Shown piece by piece: positions 8,065-15,615 of a stretch of 15,663 nt of DNA. Position numbers and translations under genes: made by a program. Source of the DNA: UBA4582 sp047630175 (lineage in GTDB: Bacteria > Pseudomonadota > Gammaproteobacteria > Pseudomonadales > Azotimanducaceae); assembly GCA_047630175.1 (NCBI GenBank), contig JBLHVI010000075.1, positions 1-15,663 on the forward strand, written 5' to 3'. The notes beneath the pieces are model-generated. The model worked only from the letters and a program-made list of their open reading frames with translations. It was not told the DNA's origin and made no database searches. Position 1 is the first letter of the stretch, and the number at the start of each line of letters is the position of its first letter.

Positions 8065-8222
8065 GCGCCATTTATGCCTCCACGCTTCATTGCACGGTAA
8101 TCCTTAGCGAGGACGCTCTAAAAAATTGCGCAAGCACACCTAATAATTACTGTTCCAAGCTCGAATCTCTCGACAAAGCATGCCTTGCAGCAGTAGCCTG
8201 TCTTAAAAAAGAGGAAATAATC

Positions 8223-9077
8223 GTGCCTGACTATCAAGAGATTCAATACGTTATCGACGGTCCTGTCGCAACCATCATCATGAACCGGCCCGACCAGTTC
8301 AACGCATTAACTGACCTTACGCAGGCAGAGATTCGCCACGCGTTAAATCAATCAGAAGAGAATACCGACGTGATCGGTACCGTTCTGACTGGCGCGGGCC
8401 GCGGTTTCTGCGCCGGCGTCGACATGAATGCGTTGGGCTCGATGAGCGAAGCAGGCGAACGCACCACGGCAAACTTTGACCACCTGCGAGCGAACCCCGG
8501 CAATCCTGACGGCGACCCTAACTATCAAGCATCTCCGACCTATTTTCTCGGCTTACAAAAACCCCTCATTGCCGCCATCAATGGCGCGGCCGCTGGACTC
8601 GGCTTCAGTTATGCCACTTTCTGTGACATGCGCTTTATGGACCGTACAGCCAAACTGGTCACCTCTTTTGCACCCCGCGGGTTAATTGCCGAGCATGGCA
8701 CTAGTTGGATGCTGCCGCGCATTGTCGGACCTTCAAATGCACTCGATATGGTCTGGAGCTCACGCCGCATTGACGGTGAGGAAGCTTTCCGCATGGGTTA
8801 TGCCAACCGGCTTTGTGAGCCGGGCACCTGTTGCAGTGAGGCTCAACAGTATTTGCGCGATATCGCCGGCACCTCAGCACCTGTTTCTATTATGATGATG
8901 AAGCGCCAGATCTATAAACACCTAAACCGGGAATTAGGCGAGGCGATGGCAGAGTCCACCCGTTGGATGGATGAGAGTCTGGCGCGCGATGACTTTAAAG
9001 AGGGCGTCGCATCATTTGTCGAAAAGCGAGCACCCCATTTTTCAACGTTAAACGTCACTAAAGGTGCAAGTAATTGA
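8223..9077 (+). CDS. Crotonase-fold enoyl-CoA hydratase/isomerase family protein
   Basis: This 284-residue cytoplasmic acyl-CoA enzyme starts with GTG behind GAGGAA (8211-8216). The crotonase fold shows in MNRPDQFNAL (20-29), the oxyanion-hole strand GAGRGFCAGVDMNALG (57-72) and INGAAAGLGFSYATFCDMRF (119-138). The two glutamates of classical hydratase (rat Glu144 and Glu164) appear to be replaced by S129 and F149 by my alignment. E157 in RGLIAEHGTSWMLPR takes the place where many isomerase-like members carry an acid. So it may be an isomerase, dehalogenase-like or hydrolase-type crotonase and not a true hydratase. Its stop overlaps the next start (TTGA), indicating translational coupling with the VOC protein. 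Substrate unknown. Confidence 0.95.
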   Translation: MPDYQEIQYVIDGPVATIIMNRPDQFNALTDLTQAEIRHALNQSEENTDVIGTVLTGAGRGFCAGVDMNALGSMSEAGERTTANFDHLRANPGNPDGDPNYQASPTYFLGLQKPLIAAINGAAAGLGFSYATFCDMRFMDRTAKLVTSFAPRGLIAEHGTSWMLPRIVGPSNALDMVWSSRRIDGEEAFRMGYANRLCEPGTCCSEAQQYLRDIAGTSAPVSIMMMKRQIYKHLNRELGEAMAESTRWMDESLARDDFKEGVASFVEKRAPHFSTLNVTKGASN

Positions 9078-9850
9078 CTATTCAACTACGCCAGATTTGC
9101 CTTGTTGCAGGAAAACTCAAACCAGTCATTGAAGACTTAACCGCCATCCTTGGTATCAATGTTTGCTACGTCGATGCTGGTGTGGCTGCGTTCGGACTAG
9201 AAAATGCCTTGATGCCAGTTGGCCGAAACTTTCTTGAGGTGGTTGCTCCAATACAGAACGTAACGGCGGCTGGTCGTTACTTGGAACGTCGTGCAGGCGA
9301 CGGTGGCTACATGGTGATCACACAAGCAGACAGCCGAGAGACACAACTGGCGGCAAGGCAGCGGGCACTCGACAGTGGAGTGCGGATCGCCCATGAAATA
9401 GAACGTGACGGCTGGCATTTGACGCAGTTGCATCCGCGGGATCTCGAGGCAGCATTCCTTGAACTGGAATCAGATCAGCACAATGACTTTGACGGCTATT
9501 GGATGCCCGTAGGTGGCCTCGGTTGGGAAGAGAAAGTAAAGCAAGATGTCACCATCGATATTGTTGGCGTTGAACTACAGGCAGAAGACCCGGCATCGCT
9601 TGCGGCCAAATGGGCACACATTGTTGGCACAGAATGTACTGTCGATGATGACAATATCACGGTTCCCCTCGACAACGTGACCTTGCGCTTTGTTGCCTTG
9701 CGCGACGATCGTGGACCGGGTCTATCCGGGCTCCACATTCGGGTCGCCGATCGGACCGCGATCCTTAATGAAGCAACACGACGGGGCTGTTATATATCTG
9801 ACGATCAAGTAATAATTTGCGGGACCCGGTTTTATCTGGAAAATTCTTGA
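9074..9850 (+). CDS. Glyoxalase-like/VOC superfamily protein, two-module
   Basis: This 258-residue protein looks like two repeated VOC (beta-alpha-beta-beta-beta) halves. The first is about 5-130 (RQICLVAGKLKPVIEDLTAILG, then FLEVVAP and AFLELES). The second is about 150-255 (DIVGVELQAEDPASLAAKWAHIVG, ending in TRFYLENS). Possible metal ligands include the Glu of FLEVVAP and the Glu of FLELES, but the usual N-terminal His is replaced by Gln-Ile, so metal binding is uncertain. VOC proteins include glyoxalases, epimerases and ring-cleavage enzymes. The start is TTG at 9074, inside the crotonase stop, with AAAGGTG about 7 bases before it; the overlap favours this start. Co-expression with the crotonase and SDR suggests an acyl-CoA or ring-substrate pathway. 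The exact reaction is unknown. Confidence 0.88.
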   Translation: MTIQLRQICLVAGKLKPVIEDLTAILGINVCYVDAGVAAFGLENALMPVGRNFLEVVAPIQNVTAAGRYLERRAGDGGYMVITQADSRETQLAARQRALDSGVRIAHEIERDGWHLTQLHPRDLEAAFLELESDQHNDFDGYWMPVGGLGWEEKVKQDVTIDIVGVELQAEDPASLAAKWAHIVGTECTVDDDNITVPLDNVTLRFVALRDDRGPGLSGLHIRVADRTAILNEATRRGCYISDDQVIICGTRFYLENS

Positions 9851-10675
9851 AGAAAACACATCGGCTAGCGTAGAAGAATAGATTCAATAATGACTATCAA
9901 TCGCCACCAAATCGCCAAGCCTGTGACTCAAAACGATTTTTCACAACTTATGCAAAAATTCTGTGTTTTTTGTTGGATGACGAAGAATTCTATTCAGCTC
10001 AGTGCTCGCCAAAGAGTGCTATTCTTTTTCCAGTAGCGATTGAAGTCACCAGGGAAGGTAAAAATCACCTTGAACCGATTTTTCGTTAAACCGCGCTTAA
10101 TGTCGGCGCCTGTGAAAACAATATATTGCACGCAATACTGTCATCAGAGCGTGATCAAAACAGTCAGATTCTAGCTAAACCGACAGCAACCATATTTGCC
10201 AAGAGTCGTATCATGCAAGGAATGATGCCGTGTTTGATCAACGTCAGGCTTCACCAACGCACGATCGATTACGACAACCACTTACGTAGTAGTTGACTGT
10301 GAGTTCCCAGAAAATGACTTATACTCTGCGTTAAGTACTCTCTGATATTTGATGTCTCAGATATTCCCCTACCAAGATGCCCGCTCATGCAATTCAACGG
10401 GGCAACCATCAGCCTATGTTTTTTTTGCACACAGAATATGCAGCGACATATGCCATATAGATAAATGACTGAGCATTGATGAAAAATTACGGTCATTCCT
10501 TGGCGTCACTTCGAACCGAAGTTACGGATAAAGAAATTGGAACACTGCCTAAACGTGATCACATGACTAAAACTCACACTTGTCTTGACCGTAAACTATC
10601 CTAGAAGTCGGTACAAAGATCGTCCCTCTGTCATTTCTTGGATCATTAACGGGGACTCAGCTGTTAATTGATAGG
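9851..10675. other. 0.8-kb gap after the catabolic operon
   Basis: The first part holds the broken NTF2-like gene (9890-10089). From 10090 to 10675 I see no gene. A 75-codon minus-strand frame at 10269-10496 lacks a ribosome site and any motif. An inverted pair ATTAAC/GTTAAT flanks about 12 bases near 10647-10670, just past the aldo/keto reductase stop, but it has no T-tract and is not called a terminator. Confidence 0.4.
9890..10089 (+). pseudogene. Frameshifted small gene, possibly NTF2/SnoaL-like
   Basis: ATG at 9890 reads MTINRHQIAKPVTQNDFSQLMQKFCVF, then enters a run of six T (9966-9971). Restoring one T joins it to the frame LDDEEFYSAQ...AILFPVAIEVTREGKNHLEPIFR, which ends at TAA 10087-10089. 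The 200-base span is one short of a multiple of three, which fits a single-base loss in the T-run. The pattern (hydrophobic helix, LDDxEF, then REGxxxL) recalls the N-terminal half of SnoaL-like/NTF2-fold proteins. The full domain is about 120 residues, so the 3' half is also missing. It starts 40 bases after the VOC stop and could have been the fourth gene of that operon. Family assignment is tentative. Confidence 0.38.
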
Positions 10676-11626
10676 CTAGCCAACTGGCAATTCAGCGATT
10701 AACGTTGCCATTTTCTTGCGCGTCACTGCGTCAGGCAGTTCTCCATAGGCGGCACCGATATTGTCCAGCATGTTCCTAGCTTTGCTCGTTGCGGGAGTGA
10801 CGCAGGTAACACCAGGATGCGAGACGATGTACTTGAGAAAAAATTTGCCCCAACTATCGATATCAAATTCCTGCGCCCATTCGGGTAACGCTAAACCTTT
10901 CACTCTTGAAAACAAACGGCTTCGTCCGAATGGTGCGTAGATCAACGTGGCGATTCCGAGCTCTTGAGCCAATGGCAGTATCTTATCGGCCGCATCCTGA
11001 TTGTCGATGGCATAATCGACGCCAATAAAGTCTAGCGGGTAGTCTCTCATCGCTTTTTCTAGAACGGGGTAGTTGACCCCACGTGTCGACGTCACCCCGA
11101 TATAGCGGATTTTCGCGTCTTGTTTCAACTCCTGAAGGATCGGAACTTGTGTTGCAAGGTCACCGAGGTTATGTACTTGTACTAGATCGATCACCTTTTT
11201 GCCGGCATACCCAAACGAATCAGAGATTTGTGCGCGAGCACGCTCTGGATCAGCTAAGCCACCACCGCGACCGGCAACGTTAAGTTTGGTAGCCCAAAAA
11301 ATTTTGTCAGTTAGCCCCGACCTCTGCAGAATTTGACCCGCTACTTCTTCAGAAGCTCCATAGCTCGGCGCGGTGTCGAATACCGACCCGCCATTTTCGA
11401 TCAGTGTTTTCAAGACCTTTTGTAAAGCAGAGATGTCATCGCTTTGTGCGACTTTTCTAAACGTTGCTGAACTACCAAGTCCGACGACCGGCAGCTTTTC
11501 GCCTGTCTTTGGGATTGCGCGAGTGATGAGATTGCTACTTTCAAAGGCCTGCAACAAGCTGGCAGGCAGCGCGCACGCGGCGCCCAACAAAGCAGTATTT
11601 TTTAGGTAAGCGCGTCGTGTCAGCAT
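10676..11626 (-). CDS. Aldo/keto reductase with twin-arginine-type signal peptide
   Basis: This 316-residue protein begins MLTRRAYLKNTALLG, with R4-R5 followed by a hydrophobic stretch and PASLLQA at about 21-27, a plausible signal peptidase site. This resembles a Tat leader (consensus [S/T]RRxFLK, here with Y for F), suggesting export in folded form to the periplasm. The rest is a (beta/alpha)8 aldo/keto reductase with the complete tetrad: D84 and Y89 (FDTAPSYG), K114 (FWATKLN) and H152 (VQVHNLG). The family reduces aldehydes or ketones with NADPH, bound here near the C-terminal third. Tat-exported AKRs are known by annotation, but their cofactor supply outside the cytoplasm is unclear. ATG start; the nearest purine tract (AGAGAA) is about 12 bases away. 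No operon partner is evident. Confidence 0.94.
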   Translation of the reverse strand: MLTRRAYLKNTALLGAACALPASLLQAFESSNLITRAIPKTGEKLPVVGLGSSATFRKVAQSDDISALQKVLKTLIENGGSVFDTAPSYGASEEVAGQILQRSGLTDKIFWATKLNVAGRGGGLADPERARAQISDSFGYAGKKVIDLVQVHNLGDLATQVPILQELKQDAKIRYIGVTSTRGVNYPVLEKAMRDYPLDFIGVDYAIDNQDAADKILPLAQELGIATLIYAPFGRSRLFSRVKGLALPEWAQEFDIDSWGKFFLKYIVSHPGVTCVTPATSKARNMLDNIGAAYGELPDAVTRKKMATLIAELPVG

Positions 11627-12906
11627 AAAATAGTGTTCTCTTCGGCATCAGTCTCAAAAGGTTTGCAGCATGATGCTCATATTCGCTTGATGTTGAGCCG
11701 AGTAATGCTAGCGCCGCTGGCCCTCCCAAGACTACAACAATTCCCGCCACTCAGCGAGTGTATCGAAAACATACAACATTAAATCTAGCAATGACTACGG
11801 AGGGATCACTAACAACACTGCGTAGCACAAGCATCAGGAGGCGGGCCAAGCGCTTCGCCACTTCACCCGCACACCCATCATCACTCTCGCTAAATAAACC
11901 TGTTTTTTTGATGTTTGACCTTACTTGTCGTTGAATTATTTTCTTCGCTGCGATAAACATTAAGCGTGTTAGATCACCTTGGTTTGGGCGGTCAACATCT
12001 TCGTTGCTGGATGAATAGTGTTTGCATCCTGATTGAAGAAAAATGTCCCCCGAAGATATTGCGCAAGCGTCCTAGGTGCGCGTGGCTGGACATCAGAATA
12101 TCGTGTAGGCAGGAAACCAATAATCATCTAACGGGCGACGTAATAGGTGTGAGTCACTGCTCGTTAAATTTCTGTCATTTGTGTTAGGAAGGAATTGATT
12201 GGACCATCTTGATGGGGGCTAATTTTGAAACTTTTGAATTCAACCACAAGGGCCTTGCCCAGTTATTTTCTACTCGCAGTGTCGTAACTTGCCCGACGTG
12301 TGTGTAACAGCACATTTTCCCCAAGCCCTGAAAGTTTATATTCGAAGGTATTTGCATTTTGCACCAACGGCCATATGGCCGCCAAACGCATCGTATGTCT
12401 TATTCTTCCGATCTTCAATCCAAAGAACCGCTCCTGACGCATCAGCGCAGCCGCTTTAAATGAATCGTTAACCTAAAAATTACTAATCAAAAGCGTAAAA
12501 ACCTAAAGCCCTTTTCACGAGAACCCAACGAAGTTAGCGTATATTCACCGGGATACACCCGAAGCCTCTATGAGCGCCGCAGCATATTCGAGTAGGTTGC
12601 TGTCTACATAATCTGACACCTCATCGCATTCAATTTATCTTCAAGGGTTAGCTATACAAGGCGCACGACGAATGGTTCACAAATCTCGACCTCCTTGGGC
12701 AATAATATAATCAGGCTGCGCTGTTTAATAATTCTTTGCTGCCGACATTGATATTCTGTATTTTGTCGATGACACCTTTAATTTTAATTACATTCCGAGT
12801 CATGCCCGTGGAGAAACTTCTTAGCAAAGGTGCCACAGCGTTGTGACCGAAAATTCAATATAGCCGTGAATAAAAAACTGACTACCAACATGTTAGAAGG
12901 TGCTAA
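11627..12906. other. 1.3-kb gap of probable gene debris
   Basis: No intact gene is supported. Short open frames exist (11751-11960 minus, 11966-12187 plus, and a 31-codon frame at 12212-12307 plus), but none has a convincing ribosome site or family. The minus strand at 12164-12472 is unusually open and is listed separately. A 14-base palindrome, CGGCCATATGGCCG, lies at 12368-12381. From 12480 to 12880 I see nothing. Confidence 0.4.
12164..12472 (-). pseudogene. Unidentified coding-like remnant with stop and frameshift
   Basis: One minus-strand frame is open from 12472 to 12166 apart from a TAA at 12263-12265. It includes NTFEYKLSGLGENVLLHTRR and, after the stop, LGKALVVEFKSFKISPHQDG. A second frame over its first part reads GAVLWIEDRKNKTYDAFGGH then MAVGAKCKY, which looks even more protein-like and could join the first frame after a one-base shift. 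I recognise no family. It may be a decayed gene or chance openness. Confidence 0.2.
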
Positions 12907-13164
12907 ATGGTGATTAATAACAAAATCTCACCAAGCAAGGCATAAATTGAAGGCTTCGTTGAGGCTGGCCCAGACGGCTCAATTTATATGCTGAACAGGC
13001 TCAAGTTCATAGAAAAAGCTAAATTCAAGGACGGTCGTAGTGCTAACCTGACCGGTGCCCCGGCGTATGCACTGTATGGGGCGGCTATTCGCGAGATGTT
13101 GATTAGCCACGGAGGCGGCAACATGTTCAATGCGAAGGTAGGGCGCTTAGTAACTGATAAATAG
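12907..13164 (+). pseudogene. DUF1330-family gene with nonsense codon and lost 3' half
   Basis: ATG at 12907 (AGAAGGTG lies about 5 bases upstream) reads MVINNKISPSKA, then TAA at 12943-12945. The same frame continues IEGFVEAGPDGSIYMLNRLK, then a run through LTGAPAYALYGAAIREML and HGGGNMFNAKVGRLVTDK to TAG at 13162-13164. The segments YMLNxLKF, GxxAYALYG and the later GG...VG match what I recall of DUF1330 (dimeric alpha-beta barrel-like) proteins. TAA is one C-to-T change from CAA (Gln). The family normally continues after GRLV with a conserved section through ELWD; that is missing here. Two independent lesions make it a pseudogene. Function of the family is not established. Confidence 0.65.
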
Positions 13165-13441
13165 CTTAAGTTCAATTGGCACAGACGGCGCGTGCTCAGT
13201 CACGGCATTGAAGAACAACTACAGCTTTTCGCGTACTAACCACAGCAAAGCTGCATTCAACAAGGCTAACAGTTAGCAGCGGTTAGTTAACATAAACAGC
13301 TGTCTTTGCAGTTTCAACCAGCCGGACGAAGGCCGGGGGTTTGATATTTCTTTAGGGCGTCACCAAGCCCAGAAATTACATATAACCTGCAACTAAACAG
13401 GCACCCCGGTTGGAAAACAAACAGGCCGTCACATAAACGAA

Positions 13442-14578
13442 CTACTCGGCAATTTTCAGAACAATTTTTCCTCGCACCTTACCTTGTTCAAGAAGTTGGT
13501 GCGCTTGCGATGCTTCGCTAAGGGGAAAGGTCTTCCAAATTTTGGGTGCGATTTCTCCATTCGCTAACAGTTCGAAGAGCGCGGCTAGATCTTCCTTGAA
13601 CCAAGTCGGTTGCCCGGCGCGCAAATCAGTAATGGAATAGAATTCTGCAGACCTACCTTGAGTTGGAAACCAGCTCCAGCGAAGTTGGAGCCATTTCCAT
13701 TTCAAAAACTCTTTGATAATTTGAAATGAATCACCCGCTTGTGAACTTAAGGATTTCGAGTAGAAGCCGTAAGTAATCAATCTTCCGCCTGGTTTTAGCG
13801 TCGAATAAGAGCGTTTGAAATTATCAATACTGACCGCGTCGAAGACGACATCCACGCCCTTATTTTCGGTAGCCGCCATGACTTTTTCAACGAAATCTTC
13901 GGTTTTATAGTCAATTGGCGTGACGCCTAAATCTGCGACGAAATCTTGTTTCGCCGTTGAAGCGGTGCCAAACATCGTTAAACCAGCGGCTTTGCCGATC
14001 TGCGCGAGCGCGGTACCAACGGCGCCGCTGGCACCATGGATCAACACGGATTGTCCTGCTTTAAGATCGGCTACTCGGTGTAACATCTGATAAGCCGTGG
14101 TGTATGACAGAACAAGGCTAACAGCCTCGACCGCATCGAGGTTGTTTGGTACCGGCACAAGCGATTCTATCGGACGTACAGTGTATTGGGTATAAGCGCC
14201 GTATACCGTTAAATCCGCCACCTTTTGTCCTATGGCAAATCCTTCGACTCCCGGGCCCAATTTATCGACTACACCGACTAAGTCGTATCCGGGACTAAAG
14301 GGGAACTCAACATTAACGCCAACATAGACGCCTTTACGGACCATTGTGTCGGTAAAAGAAACACCGGCCGCTAAAACTTTTATCCTGACCTCGCCCGCGC
14401 CAGGTTCCGGCAGTATCGCTTGCTCGACAAGCTGCATAACATTGGGAGGGCCGTACTCGTTGATCACAATTTGCTGGTAAGCACGCGCGTGCACAGCGCT
14501 TAGTGTTAGCAGAAAGATTGCGACAACCTTCAGCACTAGCAACTTTCCCAGTGCTTTTGTTAACATTTTCTTGATCAT
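13442..14578 (-). CDS. Quinone oxidoreductase-like MDR enzyme with N-terminal signal sequence
   Basis: This zinc-less medium-chain dehydrogenase/reductase has a GroES-like N-terminal domain (INEYGPPNVM, then GYDLVGVVDKLGPGVEGFAIG) and a Rossmann domain with GASGAVGTALAQ. Downstream come DVVFDAVS and LKPGGRLITYG. Family members reduce quinones or enones with NADPH. Unlike most, it carries about 33 extra residues: a Lys-rich start, a hydrophobic core (VVAIFLLTLSAV) and AxA before YQQIV, a good Sec signal peptide or anchor. The first possible start is GTG at 14587, but the ATG at 14578 is preferred because GGGGTGA lies 5-6 bases before it. Total 378 residues. It lies 73 bases after marR on the same strand and is probably co-regulated with it. 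Confidence 0.93.
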   Translation of the reverse strand: MIKKMLTKALGKLLVLKVVAIFLLTLSAVHARAYQQIVINEYGPPNVMQLVEQAILPEPGAGEVRIKVLAAGVSFTDTMVRKGVYVGVNVEFPFSPGYDLVGVVDKLGPGVEGFAIGQKVADLTVYGAYTQYTVRPIESLVPVPNNLDAVEAVSLVLSYTTAYQMLHRVADLKAGQSVLIHGASGAVGTALAQIGKAAGLTMFGTASTAKQDFVADLGVTPIDYKTEDFVEKVMAATENKGVDVVFDAVSIDNFKRSYSTLKPGGRLITYGFYSKSLSSQAGDSFQIIKEFLKWKWLQLRWSWFPTQGRSAEFYSITDLRAGQPTWFKEDLAALFELLANGEIAPKIWKTFPLSEASQAHQLLEQGKVRGKIVLKIAE

Positions 14579-14584
14579 GGTCTT

Positions 14585-14590
14585 CACCCC
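14585..14590 (-). promoter_or_regulatory. Ribosome site that favours the ATG start of the MDR gene
   Basis: On the minus strand GGGGTG is followed by AAGACC and then ATG at 14576-14578. The GGTGA part fits the anti-Shine-Dalgarno sequence and the spacing is right for that ATG. The alternative GTG at 14585-14587 lies within the site itself and has no upstream site of its own. Confidence 0.6.
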
Positions 14591-14651
14591 ATTGAAAAAT
14601 TAACATCTTCGGTACAGGAAACGTCTTTGTTCGGGTTCGATCAAAATTTTG

Positions 14652-15092
14652 TTACGTATGCTCCTCAAAACAAAGGCGAAATTGGTGACTTAATTCATAC
14701 AGCTGTTGCATGTCGTTCAATTTAAATTTTTTTGAAAAACGCTTAATACCAATATCTATTAGCGCACTCGCTTGTTGATGCGCACTGCGTCCTTGTTCGG
14801 TGATCACAATTGTTTTTTTTCGCGCGTCTTGGCGACGAATTTGTAACTCAACAAAGCCTTTTTTCGTAAGTTGACTGATTACTTGGCTCATGGCTGAAAG
14901 ACTAACGTGAAAATTGCGCGCTATTTCACTGGCTGTCTCGTTCGCATTGGTGGTGAAAATAAGGTGATTGAGTAATTTGAATTGTGTTGGAGGCAAGTCT
15001 GCGGGTAGCCGGACTTTCAAAATAGCATCCATGCGTTCCTGAATTATCGCCATCTCTCTAAAGACGGCGATAGTGCGATTGAAACCGTCCAT
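14652..15092 (-). CDS. MarR-family transcriptional regulator
   Basis: This 146-residue winged helix-turn-helix repressor is of normal MarR length. Helices at about 1-50 form part of the dimer interface. TASEIARNFHVSLSAMSQVISQLTKKGFVEL (53-83) holds the helix-turn-helix with the recognition helix near 64-76. RRQDARKKTIVITEQG (86-101) is the wing, with its typical Arg/Lys tip, followed by the C-terminal dimer helices. MarR proteins repress nearby genes until a phenolic ligand or oxidant loosens DNA binding. It lies immediately upstream of the quinone-oxidoreductase-like gene on the same strand, so that gene is the likely target. A 9-3-9 inverted repeat 17 bases before the ATG suggests autoregulation. 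The ATG at 15092 has a modest AAGAAG upstream. Confidence 0.95.
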   Translation of the reverse strand: MDGFNRTIAVFREMAIIQERMDAILKVRLPADLPPTQFKLLNHLIFTTNANETASEIARNFHVSLSAMSQVISQLTKKGFVELQIRRQDARKKTIVITEQGRSAHQQASALIDIGIKRFSKKFKLNDMQQLYELSHQFRLCFEEHT

Positions 15093-15108
15093 TTAATTAG
15101 GCTTCTTA

Positions 15109-15129
15109 ATTGTTAAGGTACTTAACAAT
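15109..15129. promoter_or_regulatory. Candidate MarR operator (9-3-9 inverted repeat)
   Basis: ATTGTTAAG and CTTAACAAT are perfect inverted arms separated by GTA, 17 bases upstream of the marR start. Size, AT-rich arms and position match MarR operators. It sits between marR and any gene reading to the right, so it could control both directions. Confidence 0.72.
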
Positions 15130-15163
15130 ATGGATTGCGGCGGCTGATAACAAGAGAAATCTC

Positions 15164-15171
15164 AAAGGAGG
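15164..15171 (+). promoter_or_regulatory. Strong Shine-Dalgarno without a clear gene
   Basis: AAAGGAGG is a near-perfect ribosome site on the plus strand, divergent from marR. Five bases later a TTG could begin a 29-codon, Arg-rich frame (15177-15266); the next ATG (15188) is too far for it. It may be the surviving start of a lost divergent gene, a tiny peptide gene, or chance. Confidence 0.4.
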
Positions 15172-15252
15172 TTCTATTGCGTTTTAGATGCTCGTCTCGG
15201 TTAACGCGGCGACTCCGTCTGAGCCTCGCTGCGAACACGAGATCAACCCAGT

Positions 15253-15270
15253 CTCGCTATCCATAGCGAG
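15253..15270. repeat. 8-2-8 palindrome
   Basis: CTCGCTAT and ATAGCGAG are perfect inverted arms around CC. The tight centre fits a dimeric-protein site better than a terminator, and no T-tract follows. Role unknown. Confidence 0.5.
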
Positions 15271-15536
15271 CCGCTCAAACGATCTTTAAAGACACCTCTA
15301 TTCGAAGATGCCTTAATCGTGAAATCCAGCCTATCGGCTACTCATAAAGCCAACCCGTCTTACTGGGCGAGTTAATCAACATGGTCCAACCCTCGAATAA
15401 CAACAACCAATCGTTAGATTCTCGTAGTGGTAAACGAGCGTACTTTTAAGCCCATAGCGTCGGCGAACGATTCAAGGTATTCCCATGCCGACTTCACGAA
15501 GCCGTTAAAAGTCTGGAAGTTCCGTTGTCGACGACA

Positions 15537-15596
15537 TAGTCTTGGTCAGAGTAGTCTTGGTCAGAGTAGTCTTGGTCAGAGCAGTCTTGGTCAGAA
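15537..15596. repeat. 15-bp tandem repeat, four copies
   Basis: TAGTCTTGGTCAGAG occurs exactly at 15537-15551, 15552-15566 and 15567-15581. A fourth copy at 15582-15596 differs at its first base (C) and last base (A). The array ends 9 bases before the GGAGG site of the next gene, so it lies in that gene's leader or promoter region. In one frame the repeat would encode SLGQS, but no convincing gene uses that frame. Confidence 0.93.
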
Positions 15597-15615
15597 TAAT
15601 TTTTTGGAGGATTGA

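Larger units (their letters stand above)
15093..15615. other. Upstream gap of the marR unit with several signals
   Basis: Besides the operator, this gap holds an orphan Shine-Dalgarno (15164-15171), an 8-2-8 palindrome (15253-15270) and a 15-bp tandem repeat (15537-15596). A plus-strand GTG frame at 15427-15615 ends exactly at the next ATG. It carries SLGQS repeats from the DNA repeat, has no ribosome site, and is judged non-coding. Confidence 0.45.

Noticed and set aside
10269..10496. 75-codon minus-strand frame
   Set aside because: Cys/His-rich start but no spaced metal motif, no ribosome site and no homologous pattern I recognise.
10647..10670. Inverted ATTAAC/GTTAAT pair past the aldo/keto reductase stop, considered as terminator
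   Set aside because: Short AT-rich stem with a long loop and no T-tract.
12368..12381. 14-base palindrome CGGCCATATGGCCG
   Set aside because: Single copy in gene debris, not near a gene start; could be chance.
14629..14645. GGGTTCGATC resembling a tRNA T-loop
   Set aside because: The flanking bases do not pair into a T-arm and no acceptor or anticodon arm is found.
15427..15615. 62-codon GTG frame with SLGQS pentapeptide repeats
   Set aside because: The peptide repeat is simply the 15-bp DNA repeat read in one frame; there is no ribosome site before the GTG.
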